Program-made: the position numbers and the translations under genes
Assembly: GCA_963971575.1 (NCBI GenBank)
Contig: OZ020618.1
Span: 4,094,501-4,158,500, forward strand
DNA: 64,000 nucleotides
Direction of reading: 5' to 3'
Source of the DNA: Liopterus haemorrhoidalis
Lineage: Eukaryota; Arthropoda; Insecta; Coleoptera; Dytiscidae
Notes under the pieces: generated by a model
What the model saw: only the letters and a program-made list of their open reading frames with translations
What the model was told of the DNA's origin: nothing
Databases searched by the model: none
In this document: positions 23,633 to 34,522 of the stretch, piece after piece
Numbering within the stretch: the first letter of the stretch is position 1
How the letters are laid out: each line of letters opens with the position of its first letter

Positions 23633-24796
23633 CTGGGCAAATGTCTTTCAACAAATTTCTTCAAAAATAACATTGTAACAATCCAAATCCAAATATAAAA
23701 ATGCTTCTGTATCCTTGTAACCTTATATCCTTTTACGATGTATTAAGCCGTCAAATGGCGCTATTGCCATAGACAACGTTTATACAGTTGCTGGGGTGTT
23801 ATTGGGCATAACAACGCTTGTAATATTAACGTTGGCACGCCACTCGATTGAAAGGGTCGAACGCAACGTGAGAAGAAGGAATTTCAACTTCAACGTTTAT
23901 AAATGTGACACCACCATTTGATCTTAATTTTTTGTTAACTAACATTGTAATATTGCCACAATATACATATAAGAGGACTGCCTAAAAATAACCTGGTATC
24001 ACAATGACATTTTGGTTTCTCAGTTTAGAAATAAATTTTATTTTTCAGTATTTTCTCCCTTAATATCAAGCAATGGTTCAAAATCATTATCCTCTTCCTA
24101 TCAAGGGCGGCTTTTATGTAAGGTCAAATGGGCAAATCCCTCCCAAGAAAAATGTTTCTTTTTATATTTTTAAAACTTAACATTTTTAAATAATGGTTGA
24201 TGCTAGACGATAACTTATACCAGGAACAAAGACGCACCAAAATTTTAAGTTTTTTCTGCGTAAAAAGTCTTGTGGTCCGAAAAATACGGTAATTTTATTA
24301 AATCTTCTTTGTTAGCTAAATGTTATAAATGGACCAAACATGTACTGTGCATTATCCAATAAATACCAATATTCATTATGTAACTAATGGTCTTAAAATG
24401 TACTAAGAATTTATGAATAAAATGGAAGGAAATATAAGGAATTATGAGATGAAAAGTGTTATAAAAAAACCTAAAACGAAAATCGTGAAGGCAATTTTGC
24501 TGGCTCTACAGGAAAGACTTTGATAAAGTATGGTGTTATAAGGTGTAAGTACAATGTGATAAAAAATGTTCATGTCTAGTCATACTGTGAATGTTTAACA
24601 GTGTACATTATTTAGGTAGTTCACGCTATGAATACTAGATGTCACCACTTCCGGCCACTGACACTAGTGCAGGAAGTTATCTTTCATGACACGTGACTTA
24701 CACGTTTGATAAAGATGATATACATACGATTAAACACATCTTAATCTGTATTAAACTGATTTATTTTAATACAGATTAACTAAATTAGTACTGATT
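23633..24796. other. No gene; possible single hAT end near 24104
   Basis: CAAGGGCGGCTTTTATGTAA at 24105 recalls a hAT terminal repeat but no partner was found. No coding frame is supported. Confidence 0.4.
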
Positions 24797-24797
24797 T

Positions 24798-25307
24798 GTA
24801 GCGGGTGCATTTTTAATCCCGATAGGCATTCTATTTCCCATAAGATCTAAAACAACTAAAGGTTATGGACTAGGCATTATCACAAAAATAATAGCGGGTG
24901 CGTTAGTAAGCCCGATAGGCATTCTATTTCCCATTAGATCTAAAACAACTGAAGGTTAAGAACTAGGCATTATCACAAAAATAGTAGCGGGTGCGTTAGT
25001 AAGCCCGATAGGCATTCTATTTCCCATTAGATCTAAAACAACTGAAGGTTAAGGACTAGGCATTATCACAAAAATAGTAGCGGGTGCGTTAGTAAGCCCG
25101 ATAGGCATTCTATTTCCCATTAGATCTAAAACAACTGAAGGTTAAGGACTAGGCATTATCACAAAAATAGTAGCGGGTGCGTTAGTAAGCCCGATAGGCA
25201 TTCTATTTCCCATTAGATCTAAAACAACTGAAGGTTAAGGACTAGGCATTATCAGAAAGATTAGTAGTAGGTGCATTAGTAAGCCCGATAGGCATTCTAC
25301 TTCCCCT
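24798..25307. repeat. 93-bp minisatellite, about 5.4 units
   Basis: The phrase GCGGGTGC recurs at about 24801, 24894, 24987, 25080 and 25173, and in changed form at 25267, so the period is 93 bp (94 in the last). Each unit contains CCCGATAGGCATTCTATTTC, an AGATCT site and AACTAGGCATTATCA-type text. The middle units (24894-25266) are almost identical while the first and last are diverged at their outer ends, as expected of an array that grows and homogenises from the centre. Confidence 0.95.
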
Positions 25308-26520
25308 AAGTGTGAGAGAGATAATTCTCTGTAGTTTGTATCTTCCTCTGTCACCTATTTAAAATTCGTGTCACATTTTCCTTGTACGATACAGTCAATT
25401 ATGTAGTGTGTATTGTAACTTCAAAGAGAGTATACAGATGTTGAATGCCGATGTCGAGTAATATACATCAATAACAGAACGACAGACGAATATAACAGAC
25501 ATCAAATCTATCATCCGTACGGGAATCTATTCCAATGTTTCTTTATGATCAGCGTTAAACGTGAACTATGTTCACTGTCACAGCAGAATAGAAAATCAAA
25601 TGAAATACGATGAATTTCGATGGGAAATTTAACCAATAAATATATTTTGTAGCTATTTTACTTCCACAATATCGATTACTTACTATTTTAACTCAGTATT
25701 TCAACATTCTTACAATCATGAATTTGACAACGGGTTTACTTAAATATTTTTTTACCTTGTTGAAATATTTAAAGTGCAAAATATTTATGGATACTGTAAA
25801 TCGGAGCTTTCTTTCATTTACTATTAATTTAGAAGAAACCAAAGTTGTTTAAAACTAAGAATAAAAAACATATAGCCTACATATCGCTGTTATTTATTAG
25901 AATAGTGGTTTTAAATTTAGATTTTGACGAAAAAAAGAAAACTCTTATTCGACCTCCAAATAGGCACGACGTACACTTCGGAGAATACACTTGCACGGGT
26001 ACTAGGCGTGAGTGTTATCCAGGGTTCATCATTACGATATGTGAATTAAATGATACGTATTAGTACTTACCAACCGACTGATCAGGCATCTTGTAATTAG
26101 TCTGGATTTTAGCTGCTCACTTAAGTTCTTAAAGGTGAAGGTTTAGACACGTTAAGTAAGACGTTTTAAAATGAATGAATTTGATATGTTATCATATACT
26201 ATTTACGTAAGTTTCAAAGATTAAAATAAAGGTATTAAAATGAAAAGATTAAAACAAGTAGAATCGGATAAATCACCAGAATGCCGACACAGTGCCTCTA
26301 AGAATTCAACAATTTAGATGTTTACTCTAACCGGACCGAATATTTACTGACCCCGTCTTCAGAGAGATGGGGTATATAGTAAGTACAAATGAAGTCAATA
26401 AATCATCCAACCATGAAATTTCATATTTTATATACGTAAGCTCTCCACACCATATTTAAAGTATTTATACGAATCCTTTAACAAATGATTGTCTTTCATC
26501 CCCATCACGAGTTCTTTCCT
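25308..26520. other. No gene seen
   Basis: AT-rich DNA. The 72-codon frame 25845-26063 has no recognised domain. Confidence 0.5.
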
Positions 26521-26521
26521 C

Positions 26522-26740
26522 TGTAATCATCTACCTCTCAATTCTTGTGTAATACTCGACCTTGTGTACAGTTCTTTGATATCTTATAGTCTAAGAACGC
26601 ATTTAAATATTTAGGAAGCATTATAACATCCAAATGCTCTATGGATGGGAAAATCTGTGAAAGACTATCATCCGCAACTGCTGCTTTCGGCGGCCGAAAT
26701 TCTGTATAGAAGTTATGTGGATTACAACACCGAACCAAAA
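26522..26740. pseudogene. LINE fragments in opposite orientation
   Basis: The plus reading at about 26590-26705 gives SKNAFKYLGSIITSKCSMDG and ATAAFGGRN, like the 'FKYLGS-I' segment downstream of the reverse transcriptase YADD in many insect LINEs (family knowledge). The adjoining 26522-26560 matches, in minus orientation, the LINE fragment of 60620-60660. The two pieces of related elements therefore meet head to head here. Both are short and dead. Confidence 0.5.
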
Positions 26741-27466
26741 TTATTATACTATATTATGATATTATATTATTATAGTATACAAAGCTCTGCCAATAGTTTT
26801 TGCCAATAGCTGCTCAAGCAGCTTTTCTGGTCATATTTTGACGCTGTATATAATCCATACTATGGAGAATTGGTAGATCCTGTAGTTCCAAAAACCTAGA
26901 TCTTTGTAAACGAATATTTGCAAAACTTGAATAGTTTCTTTGATAAAATGTTGAATGCATTTTGTATGCATTTAAGTAAGCTATTATTAAATAAAGAACT
27001 TGTTAAACTTGTTGAGGACTTTTGAATTTGTAACTAGATGTCAATGTTATCATTTATTCATAGTGTTTTTGTTACTCCATAGATGGAACGAGAATGCAAT
27101 ATGACTTTATATAGCATCAATATTTGATGAATGGATGACAGAATTCTTGCCAATAAATTCATGATTTGACACCGGATATTTTTTACATTTTTTTAAAGAA
27201 AAAAATAATATTTTAATGTTTTGTGGACGGGTTTTTGATGATTGGTCACGTTTAATTTAAACCCTTTCATATTAGCACTGATTATAAGTGTACATAAAAA
27301 TCCAACATAAACCCATCGGATAGAAAAATGCTCGCCATAGTTGCGGAGATTTAACTTGGCTGATATCCGTTAAAAAGAGGGTTTCAAGAAAGTTTTATGT
27401 ATAGAAAAATTGTTTTTTTTTTTAATTCAGAATATGTTTCGGATTCTAATTCAGTATTATATTATA
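26741..27466. other. No gene seen
   Basis: AT-rich DNA with no recognised feature. Confidence 0.5.
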
Positions 27467-27690
27467 ATAGTAATAATAATAAATCTCTTTATTGGCAAGG
27501 TTCAGTTTACACTGCTCTACCACCTAACCTTAATGTTATTTTATAATTTAGTAGACAATCGAGTACATACAATTTGTTAATGTTAACAAATAATAATATT
27601 GTTTACTCAGTGCAATACACAGTCTAATTGAACACTAATCGATCCATCGAGCTCACATTGGGACCATTTGTTGGCAGAGTCACTTTTTGA
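27467..27690 (-). mobile_element. Probable LINE 3' end with (TAA)n tail
   Basis: On the minus strand the sequence ends CCAATAAAGAGATTTATTAT and then repeats ATT/TAA triplets, the usual tail of several insect non-LTR families. No coding part is left. Confidence 0.4.
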
Positions 27691-27711
27691 ATTGGGCAAT
27701 TTTAAGATTTT

Positions 27712-27821
27712 TGAATAAATGAATATATTAAAATATGAAAAAAATAAAGATATATTAAAATAAAGTTAACAAAAACCATAAGATGAAAAACATTTAAGTT
27801 TAGAGACATGTATGTTTTCTA
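27712..27821 (-). repeat. 108-bp flank shared with mariner copy 1
   Basis: Counterpart of 10695-10803, in reverse orientation, directly beyond the right end of mariner copy 2. See findings. Confidence 0.85.
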
Positions 27822-28751
27822 TCAGGTGATTTAATTTTTATTTAAAATTCGTGCCCGATTTGAAATAAAATTAAATAAAACATTTTCGTAGAAAAACATT
27901 TTTATTAATCAATAATGTACTCCCTATCATTTTCTATAACTATCTCCCAACGTTTTACAAATTTTTAAATTCCTTCTTTGTAGAAACTGGGTAGTTTATC
28001 TTTAAAAAAAGTAGTAAGGTAGTTTTTGACTTCTTCCACAGAAACAATTTTTTTGCCATTCAAATTATTTTGAAGAGAACGAAACAGATGAAAATCAGAA
28101 GGGGCAAGGTCAGGGGAATACGCGGGTTCTGGAGGATTTCCCATTTTAACTCCCTAAGTATTTGCAGTGTTGAGCGACATGTGGTTTAGCGTTGTCGTGG
28201 TGAAAGATGATACCTTTTCGATTAACCAAACTTGGACGTTTTGATTGCATTTCCACATTGAATTGGGTGAGTTGCTCACAGTACTTCTTCGCAGTTATTG
28301 TTTTGCCACGTGGAAGAAGCTCGAAATAAAGTATTCCTCTGCAATCCCACCAGACACATAACAACACTTTCATTGAATGCAATTCAGCTTTTGCCAAAGA
28401 TTCTGCTCGTTCACTCCCATGCTTCCAGCTTCTTTTTCTTTTTATGTTGTGACACATAATCCAATTTTCATCTCCAGTTATTACTCGATCCAAGAAAGGT
28501 TCATTTTGTTGACGGACAAGGAGAGAATCGGCAGTGGAAACACGTTTCAGTTTGTTCCATTCTGTCAGAATGTGCGGAACCCATATATCGAGTTTCGAAG
28601 TATAGCCAAATTTTTTTAAATGGCGAAATGCTGTCGATTTGTCAACATTTAACTTATCAGCAATCTCTTCAGCCGAAATCCGTGGATTACTATTCACCAA
28701 ATCACGGATACAGTCATTACTACACGGGTACGAACTTTTGCAATCACCTGA
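27822..28751 (-). mobile_element. Mariner element, 5'-deleted (copy 2)
   Basis: A 930-bp sister of the element at 9772-10694, on the minus strand, with TA on both sides. The main frame (184 codons, 28700 to 28146) reads from NPRISAEEIADKLNVDKSTA (second helix-turn-helix) through VITGDENWIMCH (first Asp), VWWDCRGILYFELLP and IIFHHDNAKPH (second Asp). After a frameshift near 28165 the rest is readable with APSDFHLF (third Asp). A TAA stop follows KEGI, as in copy 1. The first helix-turn-helix and upstream residues are absent. The right terminal repeat carries a small AT-rich insertion. Confidence 0.9.
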
Positions 28752-28799
28752 TATATCGTGGCAGCGTTGTACGAAAATGATTTTTTGAATAAGGTTGTC

Positions 28800-29220
28800 C
28801 GGTGTTTGGGTATATGTATCATGTAAGAGTTCCTAGTATTTTTACTGTTAACTTGTGATCTTTTAATAATTTTTTCGATTAGATAGCTAGGTTAATTTGT
28901 GCTTAAGGTTTTGTGAATGAAACATGCGTAAAGCAAGTGTCTTCTTTCAGACATGTTTAACAATCTTAACTTCCTCAGGTGTTGGGAAGTAGGTTCCCTT
29001 TAATATGAAACGTACACAGTAGTTCTGCACTTTTTGAATTCGCCTCGAATCGAAATACGCCAGAGAAGGTCCGTAAATCGTGTCACAGTAATTAAAGATC
29101 GATAGGACGAGACTGTCACATAGTATTTTTTGGTTAGCACAAAACGGTTCACAAATAGTTTTTTTAGTGCAAGAAAGGCACTTCATTATCAAACTAATAT
29201 ATTCTTTGATATTTTATTTA
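28800..29220 (-). pseudogene. LINE fragment (region after RT)
   Basis: The minus-strand frame 29192-28947 (81 codons) contains LCDSLVLSIFNYCDTIYGPS, then DSRRIQKVQNYCVRFI. This resembles the segment C-terminal to the reverse transcriptase in jockey/CR1-type non-LTR elements (family knowledge). It is truncated on both sides and the RT core is missing. Confidence 0.6.
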
Positions 29221-29934
29221 CTCATACAAAAAGATATACAGGGTGATCGTAAATAATGCTTTCTTGACCCATTAATATCAATAATACCTCGTTTATATTG
29301 CAATATTTCTTCCTTCGAACAAAATTGCAACTGCTGGTATTTGACAACGATCAGGAACCACGTGACCAGCTTACAATATTCTCTCATACATATTAGAAGT
29401 TTGTTCGCGCCGTCATATGGGACTTAGACCGTGCCAAATGACCGAATCACACTCGCGCAAAGGCTATTTTTTAAAAGGATATTGAATTATTAATTTATCA
29501 AACTAGTTTTCAAAACTTTGCTCGTATATTATAAAAATGCATGTGCCTTTTTTTAAAAGACGTGTTATAAGGTACATAGTTGATTACAATTTGTTCAAAA
29601 CAATTCTAAAACGCTAAAAGGACTCTTTTAAGAGGTATTCAAATTGCGTTTTCCATTTCAAAGAAATAATCCTTCAAATTTTACCTTCATTTAAAATTTT
29701 ATTTATTTTCTCTAATTCTCTTTCTTTAAAATAAATACTTAAAACTTTATATATAATTTATCTTCTGCTTATTTTCCTCCTACGTTATGTTTACTGTTTT
29801 ATCTGTTATTTTAAACTTTACATAAATAATACGAGGAAAACCGTGTAAAGAAACACGCTGAAAAGCTCAAAAATTTTAACTAGAATTCTTTTGGGTCATT
29901 CCACGTCCATTGGTCTAATTTTAGAAATATCCGG
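29221..29934. other. No gene seen
   Basis: AT-rich DNA. TACAGGGTGATCGTAAATAA at 29237 looks like a transposon end but no matching partner was found. Confidence 0.45.
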
Positions 29935-30440
29935 TCACTCAATAAGTTCGTTGATGACATATAAATGGCGACTATTGAAAAATCTATATGATTTTTAGGA
30001 TGTACCAACCTTCAAACGAAACGTGTCAAAATTTTATGACAATCTGACGTTTAGTTCACAAGTTACAGTGGTTTTAGTGGCGCTCTGTAATTTTCAAGAC
30101 AATAAAAAAATCTGAATTTCGGGTGTTGATAAAGAATTGCTTTTTAATGAGAAAAAATACCGTTCAAGCAAAGAAATGCGACCTCAAATGAAAAAGAAAA
30201 AAGTGATCTTTCACCAAGACAATGCACCATGTCACAAGTCGATCGCAACAATAGCAAAATTGCACGAATTGCACTTTGAATTACTTCCCCATCCACTGTA
30301 TTCTTCGGATATGGCTCCCAGTGATTACTACTTGCGTTGGAATGATTGTATCATCTTGAAGGAGACTATGTTGATGAATAATGTCGAACTTTGCGTAAAT
30401 GTTGTAGTTTTATTAGTCATCCTACGAACTTATTGAGTGA
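29935..30440 (+). mobile_element. Internally deleted mariner, 506 bp
   Basis: Terminal inverted repeats TCACTCAATAAGTTCG at 29935-29950 and the exact complement at 30425-30440. Inside, the reading MRPQMKKKKVIFHQDNAPCH (second Asp) and SSDMAPSDYYL (third Asp, D34D) is followed at once by RWNDCI, which normally lies about 60-70 residues later. One deletion therefore removed the N-terminal half and another removed the part after the third Asp. The frame continues to 30436 by chance. Confidence 0.85.
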
Positions 30441-30672
30441 CGTGTTATGTCATCTTCGATTTGCTTGATATTTTAATCGGTTGTCGATGAATGTTAGAAA
30501 TGAACTTCCGCAAATTTTTAAGACGATATCTTAAATATCAAAGAAGATATGGCCTTTTGTTTGAAGGTTTATCTCGCAACGTAGTTGAACTGCAGCAGAA
30601 TATTAACAATTTGACTCTAGCTCGACAACCAAAGCAACTGTTGTTCTGAAAATGGGTGTTCAAATTTATTTT
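30441..30672. other. No gene seen
   Basis: Short spacer between the deleted mariner and the miniature LTR element. Confidence 0.5.
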
Positions 30673-31361
30673 TGTGAGGATCAGATTTAGTTCTTGGACG
30701 CCTTTGTAATATGTTACGTTAGCAACCATAACATTATGATATATGTGTGACAGGTTGTAAATAGACGCTGTAATAAATGCTCGTTTGTGCTTGAATCTTT
30801 GTGTTTTAATTAATATTATTACAAACGCTAGAAAGCGTTTGGGAACTCTGGATGGTGAGGGACCTCAAGGAGTTGTTGGATCTAAAATGGTCGTGTTTGT
30901 TTTGTTGACTCTGGATGGTCAGGGACCTCACGGAGTTGTGTTTGTTTTGTTTGACGCTGAATGTTCAGAGACCTCAAGGAGTTCAGTGAAACTCTGGATG
31001 GTCAGGAACCTGAAGGAGTCGGGCAAAACTAACATTATGTTTTCGTTTCCTCTGTCTTATTTTGCAGTTTTTAAATTCTGAAATTGCCGCGAGGACGTGG
31101 CAGGAGCAGGACGGCCGTGTTAGAATAGCAAGTTGTTTTATTTTTCAGTTAAATTTGTAGAAGCCGCGAGGACGCGGCAAGACCAGGACGGTCATGTAAG
31201 GATCAGATCTAGTTCTTGGGCGTCCTTTGTAATATGTTACGTTAGCAACTATAACATGATGACATATGTGTGACAGATTGTAAATAGACGTAGTAATAAA
31301 TACTTGTTTGTGCTTGGATATTTGTATTTTAATTAATATTAGTACCTACGCTAGAAAGCGT
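30673..31361 (+). mobile_element. Miniature LTR element (TRIM-like) with 166-bp direct repeats
   Basis: Direct repeats 30673-30838 and 31195-31361 begin TGTRAGGATCAGATYTAGTT and end ACGCTAGAAAGCGT, with about 90% identity by eye. Between them are 356 bp with no gag or pol. The interior starts with four imperfect repeats of CTCTGGATGGTCAGGGACCT (30846-31015). Just before the second repeat there are two copies of GCCGCGAGGACGYGGCA (31087 and 31163). A short LTR pair around a tiny non-coding interior fits a terminal-repeat retrotransposon in miniature. The primer-binding site was not identified. The frame 30785-31081 crosses the interior repeats and is not supported. Confidence 0.6.
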
Positions 31362-32371
31362 ATATCATATATATATTTGTTTATCGGTTCTCTGTCGATT
31401 GATCGATCTGACTCATCTAGAAAGAAGATGGCCTAGAAGGAAAAAAAAATAGAACAAAAATGAACTGTTATTTGATTCTTTGTAATGCTGTAGCCTGGTC
31501 AGTTGTTTCCTGTTGATAATTCTTATCGTCTAGCTATGAATGTCACAAGCTTATCAAAGGATGATTATAGAGCCAAGGTTATCTAATCTTTCATGGTGCC
31601 TAACACGCCCCTGTTGCACGCCAATGTTTACCATTCTATTGTTTTATAATTGTTTAACCCCCTATTCAAGTGATTGAAGATTTTTCAATGTTTTTATCTT
31701 TTTCGCTTCAAGTAATCGTATACAAAGAAGTCTTCCACTTGATATCCTGGAAGGGTCGCCCGAAATATTTAGATCTCAACTGCTTACAGTTTAAATATGA
31801 ACCTTATTTTTCAATAGCTGTTTTATTCATGCCCTTCTCTTCGAGAGAAAGGCCCTTTACTCTGATGAAACGATATGAATATTACAGATGTTTTCAATTA
31901 TGAATTAAAGTGTTGTATCGATTCAATATGGAGCAGAACGTGAAGAAAAACTCAGATTTATTTTATCAGGATTTTTAGCAAAGCAGGACTAATAAAACTA
32001 GAAGATATATACACTATCGGCCATAAGTAGAGAAAAAAAACTATTTTTTAAATTATTTTCATAAATCCCGATTTGAGTACAACAAATGTAATAACATTTG
32101 TTGTTAAATGCAAATAAAAAAAAAATGCAAATTATATTCCTGGGATGGCAACAACAATTATAAATTCGATATCTCCAGAAACTCTTAAGAATAGTTGTAA
32201 AAATGATAACAGACTTATTGAAACTGTTAGGCCATAAATAGAGAAACATTATTTTTATTCAGTATAACTTGGGAAGCTTGTTATAATAGTTGAGTTTTTT
32301 GTGTTCTGGGTAATAATTTTGAAAATTAAAAATGCCAAGGGGTGTATATTTCAATATAATGATAATAATAA
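31362..32371. other. No gene seen
   Basis: AT-rich DNA. The frames at 31670-31903 and 31998-32249 have no recognised domain. Confidence 0.5.
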
Positions 32372-33362
32372 GAATTTTCACACATTTCAGGGTTTTGCAG
32401 GTATTAAGTAAGTGAATGATGATTATTTGGGATGCCAAAATAAATTTTATATTAAAATATTTTTATTGTTAATTTTAATTCGAACGCCTAATACCATTAT
32501 CTAGGTTTCTAAATATGTGCAGTATTTTTTTCTATATAGCAAGGTTCATTAATAATTTTAAAAATTGCGCCTATGGCTTCCATTGGTTGTTATAAGTTCC
32601 GCCCCTCTGATTTCGTGTACATTGAAACAGAATTAAATTATAATTTAAACAATTTCCACTGGTCATTAAATTTACGCTTTTAAAAGTTAAATGCAACATT
32701 TGCCAAAATATAACTAGAATTTTGAAAAAATAATTTAAACAACATGAAAATTAAAAAAAAAAAAAAAACAAAAAATAATATTGTCTCTTCTCGCAAGGTT
32801 CGATCCCTCTCGGATCGAGCTACTTGGGTGAAAAGCAAGCGTCAAAACCACTACACCAGCATACACGTTCTAGTGTAGCGTGTTACAAAGCTATAACTTG
32901 TGTACATTATTAGCAAAAAATCACAAAAAATGCGTTCTTTTCCAAAAACGTAATCTGATCAAAAATTCCTGTTGTACTATTCCGGTTCACACAAATGTAC
33001 ATTACTTAGAATTTTTAGTTTTTTTTGGTTTAATCTTTAATTTAAACCATCTGGGCTACAGGGTGTGGGACAAAAATTTTTTTTTTGCACAATTTTGGCA
33101 AAAATCGCTTCAAAATAATTTATTTTGCAAAAATAAAAATTTAGTCGTTAATCCACGTACCAAGGGCTTTCATTTGATACCCTACTCAGAAATATAAAGA
33201 AATATATATTTTTTTTTCGATGAGCACATATTTGTTTATATTTTTAGGGGGATATGTTTTTTAGATGTTTTAGTATTTTTCCTATGTGCGGGTCAAAGAG
33301 TTGTATAAGCGTGCCAAATTTCAACTCTCTAGGTTTAGCCGTTTGGCTACAATTTTTACCGA

Positions 33363-33415
<53 letters not shown>

Positions 33416-33473
33416 TAGACAGACGACAAAATGACGGTATAAGGGTTTTTTGGTCATATCTACAAAACCCTAA
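32372..33473 (-). mobile_element. Helentron-like (HINE-like) repeat, copy C
   Basis: Minus orientation. It has the same order as copy A, with an ACAG array of about 14 units (33364-33424), a body sharing the TTTCATTTGATACCCTACTC word, a type-beta tRNA-like module (32791-32862) and the subterminal repeat and hairpin at the left end. It lacks the ~160-bp segment of copies B and D. The first ~10 bp of the hairpin end appear lost. Frames at 32880-33197 and 33244-33498 lie inside and are artefacts. Confidence 0.75.
32791..32862 (-). other. tRNA-like module, type beta (in repeat copy C)
   Basis: The minus reading has GCTGGTGTAGTGGTTTTGAC (A box GGTGTAGTGG) and GGGATCGAACCTTG (B box GATCGAACC). The region between is longer than in type alpha, as if a long variable arm were present. 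Its relative lies in copy E. Confidence 0.6.
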
Positions 33474-34520
33474 TAAGAGTAAAAAAATACAAAAATAAAG
33501 ACGAATGGCAAAATTGAAATAATGACAAAATAGATATTTTATTATTATCTATGAAGAATAGATGCGCGGAAGTAATAAAGAATAAATGATACTCCACTCA
33601 TTACTAACTATTTTGAAAAATTTATTATATTTTTGTTATATTTTTTAATAAGATTTATTTGTCTACTTTTGATCCATTTTGTTTTTAAAACATTGTATAA
33701 CTTTTTGTAAAATTTATGTAAATATTTTTTTTTCTAAGGATACAAAAAACCAAATTTGTATTATCAAATTTTTTCAATAAAAAATATAATTTTTAAAATG
33801 TTTCTCTACTTATGTCCGATAGTGTTTACCATTTAAAACTCAAACCAACAGTCTTCCTTCTGAACAAGCTTCTCCATACTTTTAGAATGTTTTTCATCAT
33901 TGGGATAAAAACTCAAGAGATGGTAGTGAAATATATAAAACATTTTTGAGTTGTCGAATCCTTTGTTCTTCTCATATCTTTCAATTACCGGTCTACAGAA
34001 TTGAAGGAATTAAAAAATAATGAAAAAATCCGTCGATGTAAAAATGATCGATTGTACAAAACGGTGCGTGCTAAAATTACCATAACAAATTCTAATTAGA
34101 GTGATAGCTAAGTGCTGATTGAATCCAAATTCGATGATCGGACACAACACATACAGAATTATGTTTAATAAATGGAAAATGTAGTCGGGAATTGACTTGG
34201 TATACGTATTTTACATTCGAAAACAGATTGCTGTATAACAACAAAGGAAATTAAAAAAACATTTGATTTGGATCATTCAATTTTGCCTTCAAAAGCCCCT
34301 GTTTCTGTTTCCTGTATATCGACATATAATGAAATAATTAGCCATCCTGTCCACCCTCTACGAACTGTGTTAATTAATTTACAGTCACAAAAAATAAACA
34401 CATTACCTAAATTGGGTTATTAATATACTAATCACTAGAAGAACACACTTAAGGACATGGAAAAATCTCAATAATTTATGTGATTTACTCAAGAGGTTTA
34501 TAGGGATATAAGAAGTCTCC
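33474..34520. other. No gene seen
   Basis: AT-rich DNA without recognised features. Confidence 0.5.
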
Positions 34521-34522
34521 TA

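Noticed and set aside
29237..29265. Transposon end TACAGGGTGATCG
   Set aside because: No inverted partner within several kb and no coding remnant belonging to it.
32791..32862. Functional tRNA gene
   Set aside because: A and B boxes are present but acceptor and anticodon stems do not pair well by eye, and the sequence sits inside a dispersed repeat. Treated as tRNA-derived.
33286..33498. Open frames through the ACAG/CTGT arrays (also at 18640, 22407, 33244, 37430, 39591, 47296)
   Set aside because: They translate a tetranucleotide microsatellite into TDRQ or SVCL repeats. The same 'protein' appears in every repeat copy in either strand with shifted lengths, so they are repeat artefacts.
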